From Candidatus Helarchaeota archaeon (lineage in GTDB: Archaea > Asgardarchaeota > Lokiarchaeia > Helarchaeales > HEL-GB-A): a DNA stretch of 36,036 bases. The DNA lies in contig JABXJU010000014.1 of the NCBI GenBank assembly GCA_013375405.1, positions 1 through 36,036 of the forward strand. Reading direction: 5' to 3'. A model generated the notes under the pieces. It searched no databases. It had not been told where the DNA came from and saw nothing but the letters and a program-made list of their open reading frames with translations. The position numbers were made by a program, and so were the translations under genes. How positions within the stretch are numbered: the first letter of the stretch is position 1; every line of letters begins with the position of its first letter. Positions 8,624-17,624 of the stretch are shown here, one piece after another.

Positions 8624-9379
8624 TTAATCTTCTATTAGATGACCATAGATTTCTTTGATTACATTGGTAAACATATGGTCAGGATGATTCACAATAAAGA
8701 CATCCTTACTGGCTGCGTCTGCAAAGTCCTCAGAGAAATAGAAAATACCAGCCACAGGTACATGGAAAGTCTTTGAGAGTTTCTTTTCCACTTCTTTTGC
8801 TTTATATTTGGGAAGCAATTTGTTTCCAATCAAGTAAATCTTAGGAATTTCAAATTTTTTGGAAATCTCGAGAGTCACTGCTGTCCCTAAATAATCTTGC
8901 TCATCTGGTCGCAAGATGACAAATAAAATGTCCGATAAGGCAATAGATAGAAAAGTCTCCTCGTTCAATCCAGGGTGAGTATCTATGAATAAATAATCCA
9001 ATTTTTTTACACCCATTATTTCACTGAAGCCCTCACTCATAGTTGTAACTTCATACCCTTCTCTCAGGACCTTCGTGATTTCATTAGCGTCTAAAGCTGC
9101 AGGGAATACAAAAAGTTTCCCGTCTGATATTTTCAAAGGCTTCGAGAGATCAACGGCAACAGCATCAATATCACATTTCTTGAATAGAAAGTCGTTCAAT
9201 GTGTATTTTAATTTTTTATTTCCTAATCCAAATATTACGTGTACTCCTGGCGATTGGATATCTGTATCAATCACCCCTACCCTTGCCCCTTGCATTGCAC
9301 AGTAAGTCGCAAGATTGGCGGTGATGTTAGATTTTCCTGTACCTCCACGAAATGAGTGCACTGAAATAGTTTTTCCCAT
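8624..9379 (-). CDS. MinD/ParA-family ATPase
   Basis: A 251-residue P-loop ATPase of the SIMIBI class. The Walker A region reads HSFRGGTGKSNITANLA (about residues 8-24): the core G-G-T-G-K-S is intact, but the MinD/ParA signature lysine position is Arg. Switch I follows as VIDTDIQSPG and Walker B as LDYLFIDTHPG. NK in LIGNK is the expected base-contact motif. There is no clear C-terminal amphipathic membrane helix. The ATG at 9379 has TGAGGTG 8 bases upstream. Its neighbours in the operon are a small helical protein upstream and an acyl-CoA synthetase downstream, which does not fit a simple partition or cell-division role. Such ATPases position or load partner proteins through ATP-driven dimerisation. 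Confidence 0.85.
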   Translation of the reverse strand: MGKTISVHSFRGGTGKSNITANLATYCAMQGARVGVIDTDIQSPGVHVIFGLGNKKLKYTLNDFLFKKCDIDAVAVDLSKPLKISDGKLFVFPAALDANEITKVLREGYEVTTMSEGFSEIMGVKKLDYLFIDTHPGLNEETFLSIALSDILFVILRPDEQDYLGTAVTLEISKKFEIPKIYLIGNKLLPKYKAKEVEKKLSKTFHVPVAGIFYFSEDFADAASKDVFIVNHPDHMFTNVIKEIYGHLIED

Positions 9380-9410
9380 AATTTAAACACCTCAGTTTTC
9401 TTTATTCGAG

Positions 9411-9734
9411 TTATTTTTCCTCGGTCTGGAGAGATTTTTTAATATTTAGTTTATGAAAACCTATTAATTTTTTAATAGGATCGATATATTGTTGATATTC
9501 CTGATAATTTTCACGTAAAATAGAGAGAATTAACGTATCATAACTGTCGAGAGCAGAAGTGTGAAAGAGATTCTTCCATTTCTCATAGTTTCCCTTAAAT
9601 GCTTGGTCCATTTGTCCGCTTCTCAACTTTTTTACTTGGGCAGCAATCCTACTGTAGTATTCCGATTGCGCAATATCGCTTATAGTATTTTTAACTTCTT
9701 TTTTATCCAACTTAATTTCAAATTTCTCTGGCAT
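9411..9734 (-). CDS. Small helical protein of the MinD operon
   Basis: A 107-residue, mostly helical and highly charged protein that I do not recognise. It has no Cys, no signal peptide and no membrane helix. The ATG at 9734 is preferred over a TTG three bases earlier because GAGGTG lies 5 bases upstream; that site overlaps the TGA of the helical-repeat gene. It sits 31 bases ahead of the MinD-like ATPase, so an adaptor or cargo role for that ATPase is a reasonable guess. Confidence 0.62.
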   Translation of the reverse strand: MPEKFEIKLDKKEVKNTISDIAQSEYYSRIAAQVKKLRSGQMDQAFKGNYEKWKNLFHTSALDSYDTLILSILRENYQEYQQYIDPIKKLIGFHKLNIKKSLQTEEK

Positions 9735-9743
9735 CAACTCACC

Positions 9744-11222
9744 TCAGTCAAATTTCACTCCTGAGAATCCTTTAGATTTTAAATATTCATTATACAAATT
9801 AACGGCAAGTGTTAAAAACTCTTGATATTTTGTCGAATCATCAGAAATCAAGTAAAAAAGGGCACTTGCCCCGAAATCCATAGCGGCAGCATGATAATTG
9901 TCTAATTTTAATTTAATACCACCTAATAATTCGTATAACCGCGCCAAAAACTCTGAAGACCCAATTTGTCCGGAAATTTCGATCGGGCGTTCAAGTAATG
10001 ATTCTGCCTTATCAAAACGTCCTTGGATCATGTAACAACTTGCTAATTCTAATATAGTGAAGCACGCATGGACGATGGTATTTATATTATCTTCATAGAA
10101 TTCAATTGCTTTTTTTGCTTCTTTCTCAGCTTGTTTATAATCTTGGCGCTTTATATTAACCCTGAATAAATTCAATTGTACCTCGCCCAACATGAAGTTT
10201 TTAACAATTTTATTCTTAATTCGTTTTATTCCCTTTGAAATCTCTTTTGCTTTTTCAAAAGCTTCATGATACTCGTTTTGCTGGGCTAATGACATGATTA
10301 ACTCATTTTCAGCCAAACTCAGCACTATGGAGGCTGCTTCATCATTTTTAATCGCTTCAATTATTTCGATTAATTCCTCAATATTTTTCTTATAATCATC
10401 ACTTTTCTTCAATTCAAGTATTTTATCAATATACATGTGATCTTTCGTTTCTAATTCTATTAGCTTTAAAATATTTAGAGTTTCTTTCCCCAAAATCTGC
10501 TCATCAATTGGGATATTGAGAACCTCTACAAGTCTTTTGCATTTCTCTCTAATATCACGGTGCAATTTATTACTCCAATATTTCTCATCATCTGAAAATT
10601 TTTTGGCAAAAAAATTCAATAATGTTAATTCCGCAATACCGCTTACTAAACCTTCAGTATCCTTTAAACGGTCAGCTAAAAATATATTAATATCTGCCAA
10701 AAACGCCAAATTCTCGAAATATTTCGGATCTTTCGTCTTGAAATATTTTTCAAAGGGTTTTATTATGCACTCTCTTGCTTTTTTCTCATCCTTTGATTCT
10801 AATAAAATTTCTATTTTTCGTTTTAAATAATCAACATATAATGATTTGGTCAATGTTGAATATCTTACGATATCTTCCGGAGCGAGCTTGGTTTTCTCCT
10901 TAATCAAGGCAGTTAAATTTTCCTCCAATTCATCTAAAGATTCATCCAGAAATTTAATTGCTTTCGAATATTCTTCAACAATTTCATAAATGCTCCCAAT
11001 TGCCTCATTCGCCTCGGCGTACTTGATATTCCTAATAAATTTATCTTTAATCTTCTTGGCGATTTTAATTGCGGTTTCGGCAGCCTCTTCTGCCTTTAAC
11101 CAATCTTCCGCCTCCCTTATTGCCATCGCAAGTGCAATATATGTATCCACAATTGCTTCATAATCTTTTTTCTTTTCGCTTTCAAGGCTTTTAATTTGGT
11201 TTTGGATCTTCGCAATCCCCAC
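9744..11222 (-). CDS. TPR-like helical repeat protein, first gene of the MinD operon
   Basis: A 492-residue, all-helical protein. Repeated helix pairs of tetratricopeptide type are visible, for example YIALAMAIREAEDWLKAEEA, IYEIVEEYSKAIKFLDESL and, near the C-terminus, LASCYMIQGRFDKAESLL. It is Lys/Glu-rich and has no signal peptide or membrane segment, so it should be a cytoplasmic scaffold. The start is GTG at 11222 without a strong ribosome site; it may be the promoter-proximal gene. Its TGA overlaps the ribosome site of the next gene. Confidence 0.72.
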   Translation of the reverse strand: MGIAKIQNQIKSLESEKKKDYEAIVDTYIALAMAIREAEDWLKAEEAAETAIKIAKKIKDKFIRNIKYAEANEAIGSIYEIVEEYSKAIKFLDESLDELEENLTALIKEKTKLAPEDIVRYSTLTKSLYVDYLKRKIEILLESKDEKKARECIIKPFEKYFKTKDPKYFENLAFLADINIFLADRLKDTEGLVSGIAELTLLNFFAKKFSDDEKYWSNKLHRDIREKCKRLVEVLNIPIDEQILGKETLNILKLIELETKDHMYIDKILELKKSDDYKKNIEELIEIIEAIKNDEAASIVLSLAENELIMSLAQQNEYHEAFEKAKEISKGIKRIKNKIVKNFMLGEVQLNLFRVNIKRQDYKQAEKEAKKAIEFYEDNINTIVHACFTILELASCYMIQGRFDKAESLLERPIEISGQIGSSEFLARLYELLGGIKLKLDNYHAAAMDFGASALFYLISDDSTKYQEFLTLAVNLYNEYLKSKGFSGVKFD

Positions 11223-11330
11223 CCGAGCATCTTTCTTGGAAGCCGTCTATTTCACCACAAAATTCTATTACAAAATGTAATTTTTTTGGATTATTAAAAT
11301 CTTGATTATTAATATAATTCACTATTTTTT

Positions 11331-11564
11331 CTAGGGAGAATCGATGGTTATGAGATATTCATCTCCACATTTTGGGCATTCAGGTTCTTTTTTCGCGCTA
11401 TCAGGGGTTGATCTCCATGAGCAATTGGGACACTCCACATCATTTACCTTTTTCATAAGACGCCAAAGCGGGCTGTGGCCTGTTCCACAGTCGGGACATA
11501 CGTTAATTATGACCACCTCATCACCTTCCCACCCACACCGAGTACAACTGAATCGTTTGGTCAT
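11331..11564 (-). CDS. Double zinc-ribbon small protein
   Basis: A 77-residue protein with four CxxC knuckles: CTRCG, CPDCG, CPNCS and CPKCG. They form two zinc ribbons linked by SPLWRLMKKVNDVE. Nothing else is present, so it probably acts as a nucleic-acid or protein adaptor. It is transcribed divergently from the acyl-CoA synthetase gene at 11656. The 91-base gap contains a near-palindromic TATA element that could serve both. Confidence 0.72.
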   Translation of the reverse strand: MTKRFSCTRCGWEGDEVVIINVCPDCGTGHSPLWRLMKKVNDVECPNCSWRSTPDSAKKEPECPKCGDEYLITIDSP

Positions 11565-11600
11565 TTTTATAACACCATAGATTAATAATTTTTATGTTAA

Positions 11601-11613
11601 CTTTTTATAAAAG
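11601..11613. promoter_or_regulatory. Near-palindromic TATA box between divergent genes
   Basis: CTTTTTATAAAAG reads almost the same on both strands and matches an archaeal TATA element. Initiation about 25 bases away would give a leader of about 24 bases for the synthetase gene, which carries AAGGTGA at 11643-11649, and about 16 bases for the zinc-ribbon gene. Inferred from spacing only. Confidence 0.42.
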
Positions 11614-11655
11614 ATACTACTTCTAATTTAAAATAATTGTGTAAGGTGAATAATT

Positions 11656-13263
11656 ATGTTGATAGGGGATTGTGTTACACGATGTGGAAGGCAACCACAT
11701 CTTAAAAAGAGAACTGCTTTAATTTTTAAGGACAGAGTTTATACCTGGCAACAAATAAACGAGGTTGCTAATTCTTTAGCACATGCCCTGCAAGAAATGG
11801 GCGTAAAGAAAGAGGATAGAGTTGCACTTTTATTGTACAATTCCGATGCCATTTTAATTTCATATTACAGTATCACGAAAATTGCGACCGTGGTTCCAAT
11901 CAATTATATGATAAATAAAAAAGAAATGGCCTATATTTTAAATGATTGTGGGGCTAAGGTTTTAATTATAAGTAATAATTTGCTGTATATCATTGATTTT
12001 TTAAAAGCTGAATGCAAAAAGCTCGAAAAAATTGTAGTGTATGATCAAGATGGGAGTGGAGTTCCCTCAGATTACATCAACTTTGATGATTTAATTAAGA
12101 ACTATTCCAAAGAAGAACCCATACCCTCAGAGCCAATTTCCGACCGAGATATGGCTTACATCATGTATACCGGGGGAACAACTGGAATGCCAAAAGGAGT
12201 AATGCTAAGTCATTATAGTTTACTTCAAAATTCGATCGCAAGTGCATCATTGGCATCATATAAAGAAGAGGCAGATAAAAAAGTTTATCTAATAGCCCTG
12301 CCTTATTTCCATGCAGCAGCAAATATAAGTGCAATGCAAAATGTACTCTTTGCATATTGTGCTGTTATAAGGGATCAGTTTGTGATCTCCGATTTTTTAG
12401 AAAATCTTGTTAAATACAAGTGTATAGGTTTCGGATTAGTCCCAACCATGATCAATTTATTATTAAATGCGCCTGAAATAGAAGCCTATAGAGATTATTT
12501 TCCAAAAATAAAAGTGGTTGCCTACGGGGCTTCACCAATCGCTCCTGTGGTCCTCCGACACTTATTGGAAACTTTTCCAAATGCAGATGTATTTCAGTAT
12601 TTTGGCCAAACTGAATATAGTCCGACAATAGCTGTCTTAGACCCAGAAGATCATAAAAAAGCATTAATGCCTGGAAATGAGTATTTATTAGCAGCAGCTG
12701 GTAGAGCATTAGTTGGAACAGATGTTCGCATCATGGATGTTGATGGAAAAGATGTTAAATTAGGGGAAATTGGAGAAATCATTGCTAAAGGCCCCGGGAC
12801 AATGATTGGCTATTGGAATCAGCCCGAGAAAACTGCACAAACAATTAAGGATGACTGGCTGTATACGGGGGATATGGGGCGTATGGATGAAGATGGCTAT
12901 ATTTACGTCGTTGATCGAAGAAAAGACATGATTATCTCGGGCGGAGAAAATATCTATACAAAAGAAGTCGAAGATGCCCTATACACGCATCCTGCAGTGC
13001 TGGAATGTGCGGTTATAGGTATTCCTGATGAACGATGGGGCGAAGCAGTACATGCGATCGTTGTATTAAAACGCGGCTACAAAAAAGGCAGAGATATAAC
13101 AGAGGAAGAGTTAATTGCTCATGTGAAAGATCAAATTGCCCGATTTAAAGCGCCTAAAAGCATTGGATTCAAACGCTCACTTCCAAAAAGCGCACAAGGT
13201 AAGATATTGAAAAAAGATTTACGCAAGAAACATTGGGAAGGGAAAGAAAGAAGAGTCGCCTAG
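11656..13263 (+). CDS. AMP-forming acyl-CoA synthetase (fatty-acid CoA ligase family)
   Basis: A 535-residue ANL-superfamily ligase that adenylates a carboxylic acid with ATP and transfers it to CoA. Visible motifs in order: the P-loop YTGGTTGMPKG (about 171-181), the A4/A5 region VAYGASPI and FQYFGQTEYS, the A7 motif YTGDMGRMDEDGY (near 400), the hinge DRRKDMIISGGENIY, and the A10 catalytic lysine in SLPKSAQGKILKKDLR (near 516). The length is typical. AAGGTGA lies 6 bases before the ATG. A medium- or long-chain acid is likely, but the binding pocket cannot be assigned. This chemistry differs from the ADP-forming type at 7139-8605, so the cell has both acid-activating and ATP-yielding routes. 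Confidence 0.9.
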   Translation: MLIGDCVTRCGRQPHLKKRTALIFKDRVYTWQQINEVANSLAHALQEMGVKKEDRVALLLYNSDAILISYYSITKIATVVPINYMINKKEMAYILNDCGAKVLIISNNLLYIIDFLKAECKKLEKIVVYDQDGSGVPSDYINFDDLIKNYSKEEPIPSEPISDRDMAYIMYTGGTTGMPKGVMLSHYSLLQNSIASASLASYKEEADKKVYLIALPYFHAAANISAMQNVLFAYCAVIRDQFVISDFLENLVKYKCIGFGLVPTMINLLLNAPEIEAYRDYFPKIKVVAYGASPIAPVVLRHLLETFPNADVFQYFGQTEYSPTIAVLDPEDHKKALMPGNEYLLAAAGRALVGTDVRIMDVDGKDVKLGEIGEIIAKGPGTMIGYWNQPEKTAQTIKDDWLYTGDMGRMDEDGYIYVVDRRKDMIISGGENIYTKEVEDALYTHPAVLECAVIGIPDERWGEAVHAIVVLKRGYKKGRDITEEELIAHVKDQIARFKAPKSIGFKRSLPKSAQGKILKKDLRKKHWEGKERRVA

Positions 13264-13288
13264 AATTCAGGCGAAAAAGATGGACCTT

Positions 13289-14110
13289 TTATTTTTTTCT
13301 GGTGGGTAATTTGAGTGCCCGTCGAACTATGGGATCCATCTCTTTGCGTTTCACCGGTTCAAATTGGAAACAATAAAAGCGAGCCTTCGTTGGTATTCTA
13401 TCAGATGTAATAGGGCGTTTCATGCCTTTTGGATCGTGAATAATGAAGTTATAGCTTTCCTTTCGAACATGTTCAATTCCTTGAACGGCGACCCAATAGT
13501 TCCCTAAATCGCAAATAATCCCCTGAGGGACGTTTTGAATCAGAGTTTGTATCGTTTTGGTATTATCTACACCGGTTAAAGAGAGAGATTCAGGTTGTTG
13601 CGTCCCTCCGAAGAGAAAAGCTAAAATTTTCAGTTCAAGGGGAGTTTTCATTTCTGAGAGATATTCGGAAAGAACAGTTTTCCGAACAATACCTTTATTG
13701 AGAAAAATAAAGATATCTAAAGCTGCCTTTTTGTTCTCTTTGCTTAAAAAAGCAGTCATACGTTTTTCCAGTTGCTGATAGTGTAATTTTTTAAGAGATC
13801 TATATTCACTTTGAAAGTTCCGTCGTAGATAATGACCTAAACTGCGATTGAACGAACATTTCATTAATAAATAGGCGGAGGCTACTTGCCAGAACAAGGC
13901 TTGATTCTCCCATTTCATTCCCGTGGCGAGCCAAGATTTGAGATCCCCTGCGCCCGGGGTATTCCATATCTTAAGTTCACCAATGCGCTTGACAATATCG
14001 TTCAATAGAAGCTCTAAAGAGCTTCCTTCGGGTTTCGCAACCATCAATACCGCAGAAAGACCAGAGGTATTTGAGATTTGTCTGTAGAGGGGAATTTTAT
14101 GATACGCCAT
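13289..14110 (-). CDS. Catalytically dead papain/C39-like paralogue
   Basis: A 273-residue paralogue of the protein at 17625-18410. Conserved blocks include QISNTSGLSAVLM, YLLMK, NRSL, KKGIVRKT/NKGIVRKT, ELKILAF, GGTQ, WVAVQG, IIHDPKG and, at the end, RRALKLP. Two of the three expected catalytic positions are changed. The nucleophile position is Ser16 (TCT) where the paralogue has Cys, and the His position is Tyr205 (TAT) in GNYWVAV. Gln11 and Asp226 are kept. It also carries about 13 extra residues near 46-65. The start is the ATG at 14110, which aligns with the paralogue's MAY. It lies 49 bases after the heparinase-like membrane protein. A binding, decoy or regulatory role fits better than peptidase activity. 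There is no signal peptide. Confidence 0.68.
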   Translation of the reverse strand: MAYHKIPLYRQISNTSGLSAVLMVAKPEGSSLELLLNDIVKRIGELKIWNTPGAGDLKSWLATGMKWENQALFWQVASAYLLMKCSFNRSLGHYLRRNFQSEYRSLKKLHYQQLEKRMTAFLSKENKKAALDIFIFLNKGIVRKTVLSEYLSEMKTPLELKILAFLFGGTQQPESLSLTGVDNTKTIQTLIQNVPQGIICDLGNYWVAVQGIEHVRKESYNFIIHDPKGMKRPITSDRIPTKARFYCFQFEPVKRKEMDPIVRRALKLPTRKK

Positions 14111-14159
14111 CAATCAGTACTAGCATGAGTTCTTAATAAATGTTATAGGGCGAACGAAG

Positions 14160-17100
14160 TTACCCCCCAGTCAATGCTTCCATTCCTAGCGTGGAGATGA
14201 AATAGCTTAAGGAAAAGAAGACCGCTAGAAAGAGCATGAAAAGAATGCTAAGGATGATAAAATTAGATGCAATAGCAAGTTTATTTCCGTTCCAAGTCGT
14301 GATTCGCGATTCAGATTTCAAGGAAATGGCATATCCCGTCGATCGCATAGTGATGATGAAAAAGAGTATTGCAAAAAGGGAAATGAAAAGAAGAACGAGG
14401 ATTGCTTCATTCAATATTGTGAAAAGATAATTAACTACTTCTCCAGTGCCACCGACGCTTTGAAATAAGGTGCGAAAGAAGGATCCTAGACTTTGTAGGA
14501 CGGTAAGGCCTATGAGGAGGGACGCAAATCCGAATACAGGGAGTTGCCAAGCCAAGCTAACAGAGTACGATGCCCTAAGTTGGATCCGAGAATCCCCAAA
14601 TTGGGAATCACAATCAGAGCAGAGGGTGTTACAGACTCTAGCGAATAACCTGATAAAGGTGTAATAAGCGAAAAGGGTTAGCAGCAATATTATAACAAAA
14701 AGCCCTACTTCTAAAAGATAGACATTTGTTGTGGTAAACGGTAACTGCCATGTTAGAATTACTTCTCCTATGTGAAAATTGAAGATCTTCACGAGATTAA
14801 ACACAAAAAAGAACAAAATTAAGAGGATAATTCCACCGACCAATAATTTGAACCGTTTTACATTGTCTTTCTGATCTTCAAGAAGAATACGTTTTTGAAG
14901 TGATATGGGTGATATGAACGCATCTCTCAGAAAATGTAAATAGGCATATTCCTTGGCTTGTTCCCCCTTATTTTTTGCTGGATTAAGTTTTAATTTGGAT
15001 GGATCTTGTTGAGCTTGATTACTTGCAAGTCGTTTTTGGATGGAATACCGCGCATGAAGATACAAGAAAGCGCTAGCTCCGAGAAGAGCGAAGGTGATAA
15101 TCATCAAGATATAGGGATGAAGAGATTCAGCCATAGATCCGGGGGAATTATAGGCACGGGTGGCATCTGCCTCAATTATTTCGAAATATGGGGAGAGAAT
15201 TGATGATTTTAAGCCGCTTGCTTTTTCAGCTAATTGCTCCTCATAATTTATTAGGAGCGTGTTGGCAGCTTCGGTGCTAATGACGTAATCGTGGCCAGTT
15301 TTGCCCCAACCGGGATACCCAGGATTGTGAATCAGCCAGGCGCCATAGGCCCACAATTCAAAGGAATTCTCATCATAGTGGGGATGGCTTTGTGGAAAAT
15401 GTTTACAAGAAAGTGAGAGAAATAAAGCATCTTGGGAATAATCTGATCTAAGGAAGACCATACCAGAATCCCCATAAACATTACTCGTGTAGTTGGGACG
15501 TGTTGTATTTAATTTAGTGGCCACATCGTAACAGGCAATTAATTGAAGATGAACTCCATAATCTAAGAGATATGTATACGTGTCTAATCCCGAGAGGTCC
15601 GAATTATTCTGACGGGATTCCCAGAGCCACTGATATTCTTTAGCTTTATTCATATCATCTATTTGAGCCGCGGACATCAATAATATGTCGTTAGTTCGTC
15701 CATCGGCAACACAATCCTCGAATAACGGTGGTAAAGCAAGTGGGCTAAGACATTGAGCCATAAAATCCAGCATGTTGAGATATCTCGAATTATCGAAAAT
15801 ATTAAATTCACTAAAACGCTTTAAGGCAAATAAGAACTCTATTGAATCATAAAAGGAGGAGGCACCGTAACTCTGCCCCTCGTAAGATCCCCCATCGGGT
15901 CTGACTTTTTCATAGAGATAGATTAAAAGGGCTTCCGTTGAGATATCAATGAATTCTTTTTTCTTCAAAACCAATCCGGCTAAACCTAGCCCTCCAGCAT
16001 CCCTACAACGATGATTATTATCTGAATATAATTCCAATATTGATAAAGGGAGTGCGTGTTCATGAAGAGAAGTAGCGATTAATGAACGATTATATGCAGT
16101 GAGATTATTATAAATTACATCAAAGGCAAAAGAATAGGCGCGAACCGCGTCGGCGCGTTTAAGATCCTGTGTGTAGTCGTCTGCTATGTTGGGCATATCC
16201 AATAGAAGTTCAGTTAGTTTGTTTAAATAATCCTGACCACCATCGATAGCAAATTTTATTGTAAGTTTGTGGGTGGGTACCCACCGCTCATCTTCAGCCA
16301 AGGTATCAATATTTATATTCTTGAGGGTATCCACATCGGAGGTATATGTATCATACCAGTCTTTCCAAGGATCGATAGATTGGTTAATTTTCTGTCGAAG
16401 CGCATCCAATTCAGTGTCATTGAAGAGCACGTATGGGTGTGCCAAATTTGTGATCTTGGAAAGATTAAATTCCCATGTCGCTTTTGATGGAAATGAATCA
16501 TAACTTTTAGGCGTTTGGAGGGGATTCTGTTCAGGATGCATGATTTCCCCACTTAAGGAGGTGTTACTGATAATGAAAGGTCCATTCTTTAGGTTAAAGG
16601 TGATTGAGGAACCAGATGGCGTAAAGGATTGACTGACTTCATCTACTATCAAGCTTGCAACTGTAAAGGGCACGTGAATGGTAATTGATCCGGTTACCGA
16701 TTCTTCTATATTCATGTAACCGGTAATTTCATTCGAGGCATTTGCATATGTTACTAAAAGGTATTTCACGGGGGTGGAGCTGGTAAAATAACTCTGCCCT
16801 GCAAAGGATAATCTTGTAGAATCTTGGACAAAAAAATATTTCAGAGAATCACTTGCGTTTTTATGAATAAAGAAAGCCCTAGAATCGGTTACAATGGCAT
16901 TAGGCGTTACGAAGCTTCGAAGTTGTTGGGAAGGTTGATAGTAAATTAAATCTAATGTGCCGATTTGCCCTACCTGGGTGCTATCCACGGGCGAAATTTG
17001 GGGAATGTCGATTGAAATATCGGACTCATTGTTCGGATAGAGAACAGTCCCCATTAACGGGTTCGAGCTCCCAGAATACCTTGCTTTAAAATAAGTTGTC

Positions 17101-17501
17101 GTTTTATCTGCGCCTTCATAACGATACGCAGGGGAAAAAAGCCCTTCATGTGTGGTGATTTGCTGAATTGGAGTTAAGAAGGAAACATTTAGGGAAATAT
17201 TATCATTCGAAAGATAACTTTGCGTCGAGTATTTAAGGGATTGCATGTTATTGCTGATGTTTAGAGTGCCCCTTCCATGCAAGACCCATTCGATATCATA
17301 TTCTTGGGAATCAGAGGCCAACTCGTCGATAATTATGAAATATCCTCCTGTATTTTCCCCTTCATCAGGATGAATGAATAAAATATAGCGAGTAAATCCC
17401 CCGTGTGCGGGGAACAACCGCTGGGCCATAATAAAGAGAATAGAATTACAAACAATCAACAAGCTAATAAAAACTAGAATCAAAACCTGTTTTTTTGACA
17501 T
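14160..17501 (-). CDS. Membrane-anchored heparinase II/III-like protein, apparently permuted
   Basis: A 1113-residue protein. An N-terminal membrane helix (about 5-26) is followed by FTRYILFIHPD and GGYFIIIDEL...WVLHG, the beta-sandwich signature that in heparinase II/III lyases normally lies C-terminal. Residues about 340-690 look like the alpha/alpha toroid (NNHRCRDAGGLGLAGL, DGGSYEGQSYGASSFYDS). SHPHYDENSFELWAYGAWLI (near 703) is the His/Asp signature of the catalytic sheet, followed by NPGYPGWGKTGHDYV. It then reaches EADATRAYN (near 780) and enters six membrane helices (from about 790; the others in 885-1110) separated by a basic loop. Expected activity: elimination cleavage of uronic-acid polysaccharides outside the cell, if the active-site residues are functional. 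It lies between two cysteine-peptidase-like paralogues on the same strand. Confidence 0.75.
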   Translation of the reverse strand: MSKKQVLILVFISLLIVCNSILFIMAQRLFPAHGGFTRYILFIHPDEGENTGGYFIIIDELASDSQEYDIEWVLHGRGTLNISNNMQSLKYSTQSYLSNDNISLNVSFLTPIQQITTHEGLFSPAYRYEGADKTTTYFKARYSGSSNPLMGTVLYPNNESDISIDIPQISPVDSTQVGQIGTLDLIYYQPSQQLRSFVTPNAIVTDSRAFFIHKNASDSLKYFFVQDSTRLSFAGQSYFTSSTPVKYLLVTYANASNEITGYMNIEESVTGSITIHVPFTVASLIVDEVSQSFTPSGSSITFNLKNGPFIISNTSLSGEIMHPEQNPLQTPKSYDSFPSKATWEFNLSKITNLAHPYVLFNDTELDALRQKINQSIDPWKDWYDTYTSDVDTLKNINIDTLAEDERWVPTHKLTIKFAIDGGQDYLNKLTELLLDMPNIADDYTQDLKRADAVRAYSFAFDVIYNNLTAYNRSLIATSLHEHALPLSILELYSDNNHRCRDAGGLGLAGLVLKKKEFIDISTEALLIYLYEKVRPDGGSYEGQSYGASSFYDSIEFLFALKRFSEFNIFDNSRYLNMLDFMAQCLSPLALPPLFEDCVADGRTNDILLMSAAQIDDMNKAKEYQWLWESRQNNSDLSGLDTYTYLLDYGVHLQLIACYDVATKLNTTRPNYTSNVYGDSGMVFLRSDYSQDALFLSLSCKHFPQSHPHYDENSFELWAYGAWLIHNPGYPGWGKTGHDYVISTEAANTLLINYEEQLAEKASGLKSSILSPYFEIIEADATRAYNSPGSMAESLHPYILMIITFALLGASAFLYLHARYSIQKRLASNQAQQDPSKLKLNPAKNKGEQAKEYAYLHFLRDAFISPISLQKRILLEDQKDNVKRFKLLVGGIILLILFFFVFNLVKIFNFHIGEVILTWQLPFTTTNVYLLEVGLFVIILLLTLFAYYTFIRLFARVCNTLCSDCDSQFGDSRIQLRASYSVSLAWQLPVFGFASLLIGLTVLQSLGSFFRTLFQSVGGTGEVVNYLFTILNEAILVLLFISLFAILFFIITMRSTGYAISLKSESRITTWNGNKLAIASNFIILSILFMLFLAVFFSLSYFISTLGMEALTGG

Positions 17502-17624
17502 TGCTTGTAGCTAATCTGGAAGGAGTTATTAAATGTTCTCTTTAATAGAAACCACCCTTTATAAAAGAGGCTTACCATAATTTTTACTATTACGATTCAA
17601 CCGTGATGCGAGATAATTTCATTC

